Assembly: GCF_900105725.1 (NCBI RefSeq)
Contig: NZ_FNLM01000036.1
Coordinates: 434,001 to 498,000, forward strand
DNA: 64,000 nt
Source: Gordonia westfalica
Lineage (GTDB): Bacteria > Actinomycetota > Actinomycetes > Mycobacteriales > Mycobacteriaceae
Direction: 5' to 3'
The notes below the pieces were generated by a model. The model saw nothing but the letters and a program-made list of their open reading frames with translations, made no database searches and was not told the origin of the DNA. The translations under genes and the position numbers were made by a program. Below are positions 28,525-37,089 of the stretch, piece by piece (positions within the stretch are counted from its first letter, which is position 1; each line of letters opens with the position of its first letter).

Positions 28525-29718
28525 CTATTTCTGGATCAGTTCCCTCGGGAACGACGTGAAGCATTCGACGCCGGTGGGGCTCACCCGCACCGATTCGGAG
28601 AGCTCGAAACCGTAGTTGTCCATCCACATTCCGCAGACGATGTGGAAGGTCATGTTGGTCTCGAGGATGGTCTCGTCCTCGGAACGGATACTGATGGTGC
28701 GCTCACCCCAGTCCGGCGGATACCCGATGCCGATCGAATATCCCAGGCGCGATGGCTTCTCGAGGCCGTACTTGGCCAGGGTCCAGTTCCAGGTGGAGGC
28801 GAGCTCGCGGGTCGCCACTCCCGGTTTGATCGCCTCGAGGACGTTGTTCAGGCCCTCGGCGGTCGCCTTCGCGACGTAGTCGAGATCCTTGTTCGGCGTA
28901 CCCAGCGAGACGGTCCGCGCGAGCGGGCAGTGATATCGGCTGTGTGCGCCGGTCAGCTCGACGACCACCGCCTCGTCCTCGGTGAAGGTGCCCTGATGCC
29001 AGGTGAGATGCGGGGTGTCGGCGGCCGCGCCGGTCGGCATCATCGGCACGATCGCCGGGTAGTCGCCACCGTAGTCCGGTGTCCCGGTGATCTGTGCCTG
29101 CGAGATCGCCGCGGCCGCATCGCATTGCCGCACACCGACATCGATGGTGTCGATGGCGGCGCGCATCGCCTCCGAACACACCATCCCGGCCTGCCTCATC
29201 AACTGGACCTCGGCCTCGGACTTGACCGAGCGCACCCAGTTCACGAGCTCGAAGTTGTCGACGAGCTTCCACTCCGGGATCGCATTGTGCAGGGCACGGT
29301 ATGCCTTGGGGGAGAAGAAGTGTGAGTCCATCTCCAGGCCGACCGAGCCGCCCCGGGAGGCCGGTGCGATGGCGTGGCGCTGGCGCAGCGACCACGCCAC
29401 CCAGTCGAACGGATGCACATGCGGCCGATGCACATAGCTCTCCGGATACCCGACGATCTGCTCCTCCGGCAACCACGTCGTGCGGTGTGCGCCATGGGCG
29501 TCCATCTCCCGGGCGTAGAACACCATGTCGCCCTCGATCGGGACGAACAGCATCTGCGGGGTGTAGAACGACCACGCGTTGTACCCGATCAGATAGAAGA
29601 TGTTGGCCGGGTCGGTGACGATGATCGCCGACAACCCCTGACGGTCCATGAGTTCACGGACCTTCGTCAGGCGCTGTTCGTACTCGCTGTCGGTGAACAG
29701 CTGAGTACCGAGGTACAT
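28525..29718 (-). CDS. M24-family hydrolase, ectoine hydrolase (DoeA/EutD)-like
   Basis: This 397-residue creatinase/prolidase-fold protein has an N-terminal domain (VTDPANIFYLIGYNAWSFY) and a catalytic domain with GGDYPAIVP, HLTWHQGTF, YHCPLARTVSLG and YPPDWGERT. These blocks resemble ectoine hydrolases (DoeA/EutD), which open the ectoine ring, more than Xaa-Pro peptidases. Several canonical metal ligands of prolidases are replaced, as in DoeA. It lies in an operon with deacylase, aminotransferase and aldehyde dehydrogenase genes, the activities needed after ring opening. Creatinase-like or other cyclic amidine activity is possible. Confidence 0.75.
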   Translation of the reverse strand: MYLGTQLFTDSEYEQRLTKVRELMDRQGLSAIIVTDPANIFYLIGYNAWSFYTPQMLFVPIEGDMVFYAREMDAHGAHRTTWLPEEQIVGYPESYVHRPHVHPFDWVAWSLRQRHAIAPASRGGSVGLEMDSHFFSPKAYRALHNAIPEWKLVDNFELVNWVRSVKSEAEVQLMRQAGMVCSEAMRAAIDTIDVGVRQCDAAAAISQAQITGTPDYGGDYPAIVPMMPTGAAADTPHLTWHQGTFTEDEAVVVELTGAHSRYHCPLARTVSLGTPNKDLDYVAKATAEGLNNVLEAIKPGVATRELASTWNWTLAKYGLEKPSRLGYSIGIGYPPDWGERTISIRSEDETILETNMTFHIVCGMWMDNYGFELSESVRVSPTGVECFTSFPRELIQK

Positions 29719-29768
29719 GGGCTTGTTACTCCTTGCTCACACGTCTGTGGTTCGGGGGATGTCGGTTT

Positions 29769-31274
29769 TCAGCGGCGGATCGGTGTCGCCGTGTACTTCA
29801 TGTCGAGGAATTCCTCGATGCCCACGCGGCCACCCTCACGGCCGAGGCCGGATTCCTTGACACCGCCGAACGGAGCGGCCGGATTCGACACGATGCCGGT
29901 GTTCACCCCGACCATACCGGCTTCCAGCTCGGCCGACAGGCGAGCGCAGCGGTCGACGTCCTGGCTGAAGAAGTAGGCGACCAGGCCCCATGCGGTGTCG
30001 TTGGCCAGCGAGATCACCTCGTCGTCGGCGGCGGGGTCGAGGGGATTGTCGGCGTCGCCGAACGGGATGATCGCCGCGACCGGACCGAAGATCTCGTTGC
30101 GCACCAGGTCGGCGTCGAGTCCGACGCCGGTCAGGACCGTCGGCGGGTAGAAGTAGCCGGGCCCCTCGGGAGCCTCGCCGCCGCAGGCCACCGTCGCGCC
30201 CTTGGCCACGGCGTCGTCGACGAGCGAGGAGACCTTGGCCACGGCCTTCGGCTCGACGAGGGGCCCGACCTGGGTGCCGTCGGCCGCACCGTCGCCGACC
30301 TTCAGTGCGGCCATCTTCGCCGTGAACGCCTCGGTGAACTCGTCGATCACACTGCGGTGCACGAAGATCCGGTTCGCCGCGGTGCAGGCCTGTCCCGTGT
30401 TGCGCATCTTGGCCAGCATGAGGCCGTCGACGGCGCGGGAGATGTCGGCGTCCGCGCACACGATGAACGGCGCATTGCCGCCCAGCTCCATCGAGGTCCG
30501 CATGACGGTGCCGGCGGCCTGACGCAGCAACGTCTTCCCGACCTCGGTGGACCCGGTGAAGCTGACCTTGCGGGCGAGTCCGCTGTCCATCCACTCGGTG
30601 ACCACCGACGACGGATCGGTGGTGGTCACGACGTTCAGCACGCCGGCGGGCAGGCCTGCCTCGACGAGGATGTCGGCCAGCAGGAGCGTGGTCAGCGGGG
30701 TGAGCTCGGCCGGCTTGAGGACCATTGTGCAGCCCGCCGCGACCGCCGGCCCGATCTTGCGGGTGCCCATGGCCAGCGGGAAGTTCCACGGCGTGATCAG
30801 GATGCAGGGGCCGACGGGTTGCTTGCTCACCACGATCCGGTTCGCGCCGTCGCCGGTGGTCGTCTGGTCGCCGCCGATACGCACGGCCTCCTCGGCGAAC
30901 CAGCGGAAGAACTCGGCGCCGTAGGCGACCTCGCCCTTGGCCTCGGCCAGCGGCTTACCCATCTCGGCGGTCATCACCGAGGCGATCTCGTCGACCCGGT
31001 CCATGATGAGTTGATATGCGCGGTAGAGGATCTCGCTGCGGCTGCGGGGTGACGTGGCCGCCCACTCGGCCTGATGCGAGGCCGCGGTCTCGAGCGCGCG
31101 CCGGGCATCGGTGGCGTCGGCGTCGGCAACCTGCGCGAGCAGTTCGCCGGTGGCCGGATTGAGCACGTCGAATCGGTCGCCCGCGGCGGCCGGGACCCAT
31201 TCACCGTCGATGAACAGGTCGGTGTGGATCGACGAGATGGCGTCGGGGACCTGGTGGGTGGCAATGGCCGTCAT
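29769..31274 (-). CDS. Aldehyde dehydrogenase, succinate-semialdehyde dehydrogenase-like
   Basis: This 501-residue NAD(P)+-dependent ALDH has PWNFPLAMGTRKIGPAVAAG, the FTGSTEVGK cofactor loop, the catalytic Glu in MELGGNAPF, the catalytic Cys in NTGQACTAANR, and EIFGPVAAI. It is closest in style to GabD. The ATG at 31274 overlaps the preceding FAD/Fe-S gene stop (ATGA) and follows GAGGAGAG. In this operon it would oxidise the semialdehyde made by the class III aminotransferase (GABA or diaminobutyrate type); aspartate semialdehyde (DoeC-like) is an alternative substrate. Confidence 0.9.
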   Translation of the reverse strand: MTAIATHQVPDAISSIHTDLFIDGEWVPAAAGDRFDVLNPATGELLAQVADADATDARRALETAASHQAEWAATSPRSRSEILYRAYQLIMDRVDEIASVMTAEMGKPLAEAKGEVAYGAEFFRWFAEEAVRIGGDQTTTGDGANRIVVSKQPVGPCILITPWNFPLAMGTRKIGPAVAAGCTMVLKPAELTPLTTLLLADILVEAGLPAGVLNVVTTTDPSSVVTEWMDSGLARKVSFTGSTEVGKTLLRQAAGTVMRTSMELGGNAPFIVCADADISRAVDGLMLAKMRNTGQACTAANRIFVHRSVIDEFTEAFTAKMAALKVGDGAADGTQVGPLVEPKAVAKVSSLVDDAVAKGATVACGGEAPEGPGYFYPPTVLTGVGLDADLVRNEIFGPVAAIIPFGDADNPLDPAADDEVISLANDTAWGLVAYFFSQDVDRCARLSAELEAGMVGVNTGIVSNPAAPFGGVKESGLGREGGRVGIEEFLDMKYTATPIRR

Positions 31275-34273
31275 GATCGGGCTCTCCTCGGTTCTTCGGG
31301 GGTCGGTCGGTGTGATGTTGTGTCGGTGAGAAGTTCGGCGAGGTGGACCCCGCGAACCCCACGTGCGTCGGCGAGTCCGTCGTCGACCGTGGCGAGGTGT
31401 TCGACGGCCATCGCGCAACTGAACCCGTCGGTGATGACGGTTCGTTGCGGGTCGTCGCGCAGGGCCGGTGCGAGTCCGTTCTCCGCGACGGCCATGCTGA
31501 CCTCGTAGTGTCCCTTCTCGAAGCCGAAGTTACCTGCCACGCCGCAGCATCCGTCGGCCGAGTGCACCGTGACGCCGAGCGCTTCGAGGGCGGCGGTGCC
31601 GGTGCGCGCGCCGAAGACCGCGTACTCGTGGCAGTGGGTCTGGAGGGTCACCTCGTCGGGGAGGGGCGGCGGTTGCCAACCCGCGTCGAGAAGGGTGGGG
31701 AGGTGGGAGGCGAAGCTGCGCACTCGTGCCGCCACACGACGCGCACTGTCGGTGGCGACCAGTTCGGGCAGGTCCTTGGCCAGTGCGGCAGCACAACTCG
31801 GCTCCGGCACGACGATGGGACGGTCGGTGCCGTCGTCGAGATTCGCGGCAGTGCGTCGAAGTACTCTGCGGGCCTTGCCCAACTGGCCGGTGGAGATCCA
31901 GGTGAGGCCGCAGCAGTTCTCCGCGGAACAGCCGACCTGTTCACCCGTGGCGCCCAGGACCTCTGCGGCGGCCGTGGCCACCTGAGGGCGGAATGCGCGG
32001 GTGAACGAGTCGACGAACAGAACGATCTGCGAGGTCGGGGACACCGGGGTGAGTGCGTCGAGATGCGTCTTGCGGCTGCGCCGCGTCGAGAACGCCGGCA
32101 TCGTGCGGCGCGGATCGATGCCGCCGGCGAGTGCGGCGAGAGCACTGAGCTTCGACGACATCGCGCGATTGATCAACGGCGCGAACGCGCCTGCGGCCGA
32201 CAGCCAGGCAGGCATCCAGCCGAGCGAGTAATGCGACAGCGGGCGGAGGCGGCGACGGTAGTGGTGGTGGAAGAACTCGGACTTGTAGGTCGCCATGTCG
32301 ACGCCGGTCGGGCAGTCCGTCGAACATGCCTTGCAGGACAGGCACAGTTCGAGGGCCTCGGCGACCTCGGGGGAGCGCCAGCCCTCGTCGACCGATGACG
32401 CCGTGCGCACCATGTCCTGGAGCACGCGGGCCCGGCCACGCGTGGAGTCCTTCTCGTCGCGGGTCGCCCGGTAGCTCGGACACATCACGCCGCCGGTGTC
32501 GGCGCGGCACCGGCCGACGCCGATGCAGCCCTGAACGGCGTGCACGAAGGGGTCGATGAGCGGTAGTTCGGTGGCTCCCTGGGGCGCATCTCCGTGACCG
32601 TGGCCGAGGTCGAACGCGGTGGGCCAGGTCCGGCGGGGAACATCGGCGAGGGCGAGGTCGGCGGTGATCGACGGCGGGTCGACGATGCTGCCGGGGTTGA
32701 GTGTGCCCGCGGGGTCCCAGATCGCCTTGAACCGCGCGAAGGCCGCCATCATGCCGGGTGAGTACATGATCGGGAGGAACGCCGAGCGGGCGCGCCCGTC
32801 CCCGTGTTCCCCGGACAGCGAACCGCCATGACGGACAACGAGTTCGGCGGCGTCGGTGCAGAAGTGTTCCATCACCGCGCGTCCCTCGGCGGTGCGCAGG
32901 TCGAACGTGATGCGGACGTGCATGCAGCCGGCGCCGAAGTGGCCGTACATCACCCCGGTGAGGCGGTGGCGGTCGAGGAGCTCGGCGAAGTCGTCGAGGT
33001 AGTCGGCCAGTCGCTCCGGGGCGACCGCCGCGTCCTCCCAGCCGGGCCAGGATTCGTAGTTCCCGCCGACGCTCTCGTCGTCCGGGTCGGCGAGACGTGA
33101 GGAAAGCCCGGCGCCGTCCTCGCGGACGCGCCACAGGGCCTTGCGTCGTACCGGGTCGTCGACCACCGTGGCGTCGATCATCCGGCCCTCGCCGCGTAGG
33201 TGATCGAGGAGCCGTTCGGCGGTCGCCGGAACGTCGATTTCCCTTTGGGCCTCGGCACTTTCGGAGTCGACGTCGATGAACAGCCACGCCGATCCCTCCG
33301 GAAGTCCGGCGACGGTGTCCCGGCCGCGGCGCGCCGCCATGGTCGCGACGATCTTCTGGTCGATGCCCTCGATGGCCGACGGCGCGAACGGGAGGATCGC
33401 CGGGACGTCACGGGCGGCATCGGCGGGGGAGTGGTAACCGACGCAGAGGAGTAGCTGCGACGTCGCGACGGGGACGAGACGCACCTTGGCCGACACCACG
33501 ATCGCGCACGTTCCCTCGCTGCCGACGAGTGCACGAGCGACGTCGAAACCGTTCTCCGGCAACAGTCGGGCGAGGTGATAGCCCGAGACCTGCCGAGGGA
33601 TCGTCTCGAGTTCGGTGCGAAGGATCGCCAGGTTGTCCGACGCGAGCCCGCGGAGCTCGTCGGCGATCCCGGCTGCACGCGCCGCGGCGTCACGACCGCC
33701 GGGATCGGTGGCGTACAGCCCGTCGCGGGTTGCGGTGAGCAGGTGTCCGTCGGCGGTGACGAGGTGGAGCTCGATCACGTGATCGCTGGTACGGCCGTAT
33801 CGAACCGAGTGATTGCCACAGGCGTCGTTGCCGATCGCGCCGCCGAGGGTCGCCCGCGACGCCGACGAGGGGTCCGGCGCGAAGGTGAGCCGGCCGTCCG
33901 TGGCCTCACGTGCATGTGCCGCCAGAGTGGTGAGCACGATGCCCGAACCGGCCACCGCGCTGGATGTCTCGGTATCGATCGACAGCACGCGGTCGAGGTG
34001 ACGGGACAGGTCGATGACGACGCCGTCGCCGATCGCGTTGCCCGCCATCGACGTTCCGCCGCCGCGCACGATCACCGGGACTCCCAGGTCGTGACATCGG
34101 GCCACGATGGTCGCGACCTCGCGCGCGGATCGCGGGAAGGCCACCGCCAGTGGCGGGATGCGGTAGTTGGAGGCGTCGTACGAGTACTCGGCCAGCCGTC
34201 GCGGAGAGGCGTCGGCGTCGATGCCGAGGTCGGCGAGTTCGTTTCTGATGTCCACCACAGAGCGAGCGTCCAC
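31271..34273 (-). CDS. FAD-linked/4Fe-4S D-2-hydroxyacid dehydrogenase, YdiJ-like fusion
   Basis: This 1000-residue fusion has an N-terminal PCMH FAD domain (VPVIVRGGGTSMAGNAIGDG, LGGAIGNDACGNHSVRYG; about 45-265) and an FAD-oxidase C domain (about 270-540, MYGHFGAGCMHVR, GSLSGEHGDG). Ferredoxin-type Fe-S motifs follow (CIGVGRCRADTGGVMCPSY; CLSCKACSTDCPTGVD; about 580-680), then two CCG-type cysteine clusters (CSAENCCG; DGCCGVAGNFGFE). This order matches E. coli YdiJ, reported as a D-2-hydroxyglutarate dehydrogenase, and GlcD+GlcF-like lactate/glycolate oxidases. It feeds electrons from a 2-hydroxyacid to the respiratory chain. It has a GTG start 10 bp after the class III aminotransferase gene and ATGA coupling to the ALDH. 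Confidence 0.88.
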   Translation of the reverse strand: MDARSVVDIRNELADLGIDADASPRRLAEYSYDASNYRIPPLAVAFPRSAREVATIVARCHDLGVPVIVRGGGTSMAGNAIGDGVVIDLSRHLDRVLSIDTETSSAVAGSGIVLTTLAAHAREATDGRLTFAPDPSSASRATLGGAIGNDACGNHSVRYGRTSDHVIELHLVTADGHLLTATRDGLYATDPGGRDAAARAAGIADELRGLASDNLAILRTELETIPRQVSGYHLARLLPENGFDVARALVGSEGTCAIVVSAKVRLVPVATSQLLLCVGYHSPADAARDVPAILPFAPSAIEGIDQKIVATMAARRGRDTVAGLPEGSAWLFIDVDSESAEAQREIDVPATAERLLDHLRGEGRMIDATVVDDPVRRKALWRVREDGAGLSSRLADPDDESVGGNYESWPGWEDAAVAPERLADYLDDFAELLDRHRLTGVMYGHFGAGCMHVRITFDLRTAEGRAVMEHFCTDAAELVVRHGGSLSGEHGDGRARSAFLPIMYSPGMMAAFARFKAIWDPAGTLNPGSIVDPPSITADLALADVPRRTWPTAFDLGHGHGDAPQGATELPLIDPFVHAVQGCIGVGRCRADTGGVMCPSYRATRDEKDSTRGRARVLQDMVRTASSVDEGWRSPEVAEALELCLSCKACSTDCPTGVDMATYKSEFFHHHYRRRLRPLSHYSLGWMPAWLSAAGAFAPLINRAMSSKLSALAALAGGIDPRRTMPAFSTRRSRKTHLDALTPVSPTSQIVLFVDSFTRAFRPQVATAAAEVLGATGEQVGCSAENCCGLTWISTGQLGKARRVLRRTAANLDDGTDRPIVVPEPSCAAALAKDLPELVATDSARRVAARVRSFASHLPTLLDAGWQPPPLPDEVTLQTHCHEYAVFGARTGTAALEALGVTVHSADGCCGVAGNFGFEKGHYEVSMAVAENGLAPALRDDPQRTVITDGFSCAMAVEHLATVDDGLADARGVRGVHLAELLTDTTSHRPTPEEPRRARS

Positions 34274-34283
34274 TGTGAGTAAA

Positions 34284-35591
34284 CTAAAGCAACACGGAGG
34301 AAACCGCAGCCTGGAACCGCGCGACGCCGAGGTCGATCTCGTCGGCGGTCACGACCAGGGCCGGAATGAGGCGGACGACGTTGGCCGACGGGCCACAGGT
34401 CAGCGTCAACAGCCCCTGGGTCGTGGTGGCCTGCTGCACCGCGACGGCGGCAGCGGCGTCGGGCACGGTGTTGCCGGCCGCGTCGGTGGTGATGAACTCG
34501 ATGCCGGCCATCAGGCCGAGGCCGCGGACGTCGCCGATGCCGGGGAAAGGTGCACACACCTCACGGAGTCCGGCGAGCATCTGCTCGCCGCGCTCGCGAG
34601 CGTTCTCGACGAGGTTCTCGTTCTGGATGACCTCGAGGGTCGCGATGGCGGCCGCGGCGGCCACCGCGTTGCCGCCGTAGGTTCCGCCCTGCGAGCCCGG
34701 CCACGCCTTGCTCATCAGCTCGGTCGACGCGGCGATCGCCGAGATCGGGAAACCGGAGGCCAGGCCCTTGGCGGTGATGACGATGTCGGGGGTCAACCCC
34801 TCGGCGTGCTGATGGCCCCAGAACTTGCCGGTGCGGCCGAAACCGGCCTGGACCTCGTCGAGGATGAGCAGGATGCCGTGGCGGTCGGCGCGCTCGCGCA
34901 GTCCCTGGAGGAAACGGGGCGGGGTCGGCAGGTAGCCGCCGTCGCCGAGGACCGGCTCGATGAGGAACGCGGCGGTGTCGTTGGGGGCGACGCGCGACTG
35001 CAGGAGGTAGTCCAGCTCGCGCAGCGCGAAGTCGACGGCGGTGTCGGTGTCCCAGCCGTAGCGGAAGGCGTAGGGGAACGGCGCCATGTGGACGCCGCTC
35101 ATCAGCGGCGAGAAGCCGGCCGAGAACCGGGTGCCCGCGGTGGTGAGGCTCGCGGCGGCAACTGTGCGGCCGTGGAAACCGCCCTGGAAGACGATGATGT
35201 TCGGCCTGGCCGTGGCCATCCGGGCGAGCCGGATCGCGGCCTCGACGGCCTCCGAACCCGAGTTGGCGTAGAAGACGGAATCCAGGCCGAGCGGGAGGAC
35301 CGCGCCGAGACGCTCGGTCAGCTCGAGCAGCGGCGGATGCATGACCGTCGTGTACTGCGCGTGGATCACCTTGGCGCACTGGGCCTGCGCGGCCGCGACC
35401 ACATGCGGGTGGCAATGGCCGGTGCTGGTGACGCCGATGCCGGTGGTGAAGTCGAGGTAGTCCCGGCCGTCGGTGCCGTGAATCCAGGACCCCAGCGCAT
35501 TGTCGACGACCACCGGCGTCGCCTGCTTGAGCGCGGGGCTCAGCGAGGCCGTCTGATGGGTGCGGGTGGGGGAGTCAACGCCGGCAGTCAT
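34284..35591 (-). CDS. Class III aminotransferase, 4-aminobutyrate/diaminobutyrate type
   Basis: This 435-residue PLP enzyme has DGRDYLDFTTGIGVTSTGH, FYANSGSEAVEAAIRLAR, FQGGFHGRT, LILDEVQAGFGRTG and the Schiff-base Lys in VITAKGLASGFP. It transfers the distal amino group of GABA, DABA, ornithine or similar compounds, giving a semialdehyde. The ATG at 35591 was chosen over a far-upstream frame that runs through tandem repeats. It is the first gene of the minus-strand operon, with the GntR-type dyad 28 bp upstream. GabT and DoeD (diaminobutyrate aminotransferase) are the leading candidates. Confidence 0.88.
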   Translation of the reverse strand: MTAGVDSPTRTHQTASLSPALKQATPVVVDNALGSWIHGTDGRDYLDFTTGIGVTSTGHCHPHVVAAAQAQCAKVIHAQYTTVMHPPLLELTERLGAVLPLGLDSVFYANSGSEAVEAAIRLARMATARPNIIVFQGGFHGRTVAAASLTTAGTRFSAGFSPLMSGVHMAPFPYAFRYGWDTDTAVDFALRELDYLLQSRVAPNDTAAFLIEPVLGDGGYLPTPPRFLQGLRERADRHGILLILDEVQAGFGRTGKFWGHQHAEGLTPDIVITAKGLASGFPISAIAASTELMSKAWPGSQGGTYGGNAVAAAAAIATLEVIQNENLVENARERGEQMLAGLREVCAPFPGIGDVRGLGLMAGIEFITTDAAGNTVPDAAAAVAVQQATTTQGLLTLTCGPSANVVRLIPALVVTADEIDLGVARFQAAVSSVLL

Positions 35592-35618
35592 GGGTACACC
35601 GTGACGGCAGATCGTACG

Positions 35619-35630
35619 ATTGTCAACAAT
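35619..35630. promoter_or_regulatory. Candidate GntR/FCD operator, copy 3
   Basis: ATTGT-CA-ACAAT is identical in its 12-bp core to the site at 21582-21593. It is located 28 bp before the start of the class III aminotransferase, the first gene of a six-gene minus-strand operon ending at 25882. Confidence 0.7.
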
Positions 35631-35694
35631 GTGACAGTTGGTGGTGGTGAGGCTCGCTTCGATACGGCCCCTATGGCTAGCAGCGGTCGGGCTT

Positions 35695-35938
35695 GCTGGT
35701 TGAGCCGGTAGCGAGCGGAGCGAGTCACCGCGTCGAAACCTCGCGCCATGCTGGTTGGGCCGGTCGGTGGGGTGTGCTGGCGGGCGGGTTTCGACGCGAC
35801 GCCTCGCTTCGCTCGGTGTCGGCTCAACCGGCGTGGGGTGGCTCGCTTCGCTCGGTGTCGGCTCAACCGGCGTGGGGTGGCTCGCTTCGCTCGGTGTCGG
35901 CTCAACCGGCGTGGGGTGGCTCGCTTCGATACGGCTCC
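35695..35938. repeat. Inverted repeat plus tandem 39-bp repeats in a 435-bp gap
   Basis: The gap 35592-36026 has no credible gene. An imperfect inverted repeat pairs 35695-35740 (TGGTTGAGCCGG...GTCGAAACC) with 35787-35831. The right arm then runs into three exact 39-bp units starting at 35803, 35842 and 35881 (each begins CTCGCTTCGCTCGGTGTCGG) and a partial fourth at 35920. The ends resemble dispersed intergenic repeats I associate with this group of actinobacteria (inference). The in-frame repeat peptide is not a protein feature. Confidence 0.9.
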
Positions 35939-36026
35939 TCGCCGCGCTCGTCGCCGACTCAACGAGCGTGGCGGAGGGGTTGTCGCTATTCGGCGAGCAG
36001 GGTGGCATCGGGGTTACGGTGGCCGC

Positions 36027-37040
36027 ATGAGCACCCGACGACCGGTCCTCGCGCTCCTCGGTGCCCCAGGTGTCGCGCCGCCGCCCAACCTCGATGAACT
36101 CGCCGAACTGGCCGAGATACGCCACTGCGTCGCAGACGATCTCGCACAAGCCCTCCCCGGTGCGGACGTACTGGTGTTGTGGGACTTCTTCTCTCGCGGA
36201 CTCGCCGACAACTGGGGTGACAAGACCGCCGCGCTGCGGTGGGTGCACGTCTGCGCGGCGGGTGTCGATTCGTTGCTCTTCGACGAGCTCACCGCCTCCG
36301 ACGTGGTGGTGACCAACGCGCACGGAGTCTTCGACCGGCCCATCGCGGAATTCGTCCTCGCCTCGATCCTCGCTCGCGACAAGCGTTTACACGAGTCGAT
36401 GGCGCTGCAACGCGATCACGTCTGGAAGCACCGGGAGACCGTCGGGACATCGCGGAGTTCGGCACTCGTGATCGGCACCGGCGGGATCGGCCGCGCCACC
36501 GCGCAACTGCTCCGCGCGGTGGGGATGCGGGTCGTCGGCGGCGGGCGGACCGCACGGGACACCGACCCCGACTTCGGTCGGGTCATCCCCACCACCGAAC
36601 TCGCCGATCATGTCGGCGACTTCGACAACGTCGTCACCATCGCACCGTTGACCCCGCAGACCGCCGGGTTGATCGACGCGCGGGTGCTCGAGGCGATGAA
36701 GCCGGGAGCACACCTGATCAACGTCGGGCGCGGGGAACTCGTCGACGAGCCGGCCCTCGTCGACGCACTGCGCTCCGGGCACCTGGGCGCGGCCTCGCTG
36801 GACGTGTTCGCCACCGAGCCGTTGCCGGCCGACAGCGAATTGTGGGACCTCCCCGGTGTCGCGATCTCGGCGCACATGAGCGGTGACGCCCTCGGCTGGC
36901 GCTACGCGCTGGCCGAGCAGGTCCTCGAGAACCTGCGCCGATATGTCCGCCTGGATGCGGCCGCTGCGGGTGCCGAGCTCGCCGAGGCGCTGGTCAACGT
37001 CGTCGACAAAGAGCGCGGCTACATATCGGTCACACGTTGA
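36027..37040 (+). CDS. D-isomer-specific 2-hydroxyacid dehydrogenase
   Basis: This 337-residue NAD(P)H enzyme has the Rossmann motif VIGTGGIGRATAQ (about 150), the catalytic Arg in INVGRGELVD, Glu in FATEPLP and His in AISAHMSGD. It interconverts 2-keto and D-2-hydroxy acids. The ATG at 36027 begins the family-like sequence, and the longer frame upstream is encoded by the tandem repeats. It is divergent from the catabolic operon, which encodes a membrane-linked D-2-hydroxyacid dehydrogenase, so the two may share a hydroxyacid intermediate. Substrate unknown. Confidence 0.88.
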   Translation: MSTRRPVLALLGAPGVAPPPNLDELAELAEIRHCVADDLAQALPGADVLVLWDFFSRGLADNWGDKTAALRWVHVCAAGVDSLLFDELTASDVVVTNAHGVFDRPIAEFVLASILARDKRLHESMALQRDHVWKHRETVGTSRSSALVIGTGGIGRATAQLLRAVGMRVVGGGRTARDTDPDFGRVIPTTELADHVGDFDNVVTIAPLTPQTAGLIDARVLEAMKPGAHLINVGRGELVDEPALVDALRSGHLGAASLDVFATEPLPADSELWDLPGVAISAHMSGDALGWRYALAEQVLENLRRYVRLDAAAAGAELAEALVNVVDKERGYISVTR

Positions 37041-37089
37041 CAGGGCGGATGACGTCACCGCGAGCCCGCCGATAGTAGGCTGTAGCGCG

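Noticed and set aside
28525..29718. Ordinary Xaa-Pro aminopeptidase
   Set aside because: Blocks such as GGDYPAIVP, YHCPLARTVSLG and YPPDWGERT fit the ectoine-hydrolase type better, though this stays an inference.
35803..35919. CRISPR-like array
   Set aside because: Exact head-to-tail 39-bp units without spacers.
35748..36026. N-terminal extension of the 2-hydroxyacid dehydrogenase with repeated GVARFARCRLNRR-type peptide
   Set aside because: The peptide is translated tandem DNA repeat. The family sequence begins at the ATG at 36027.
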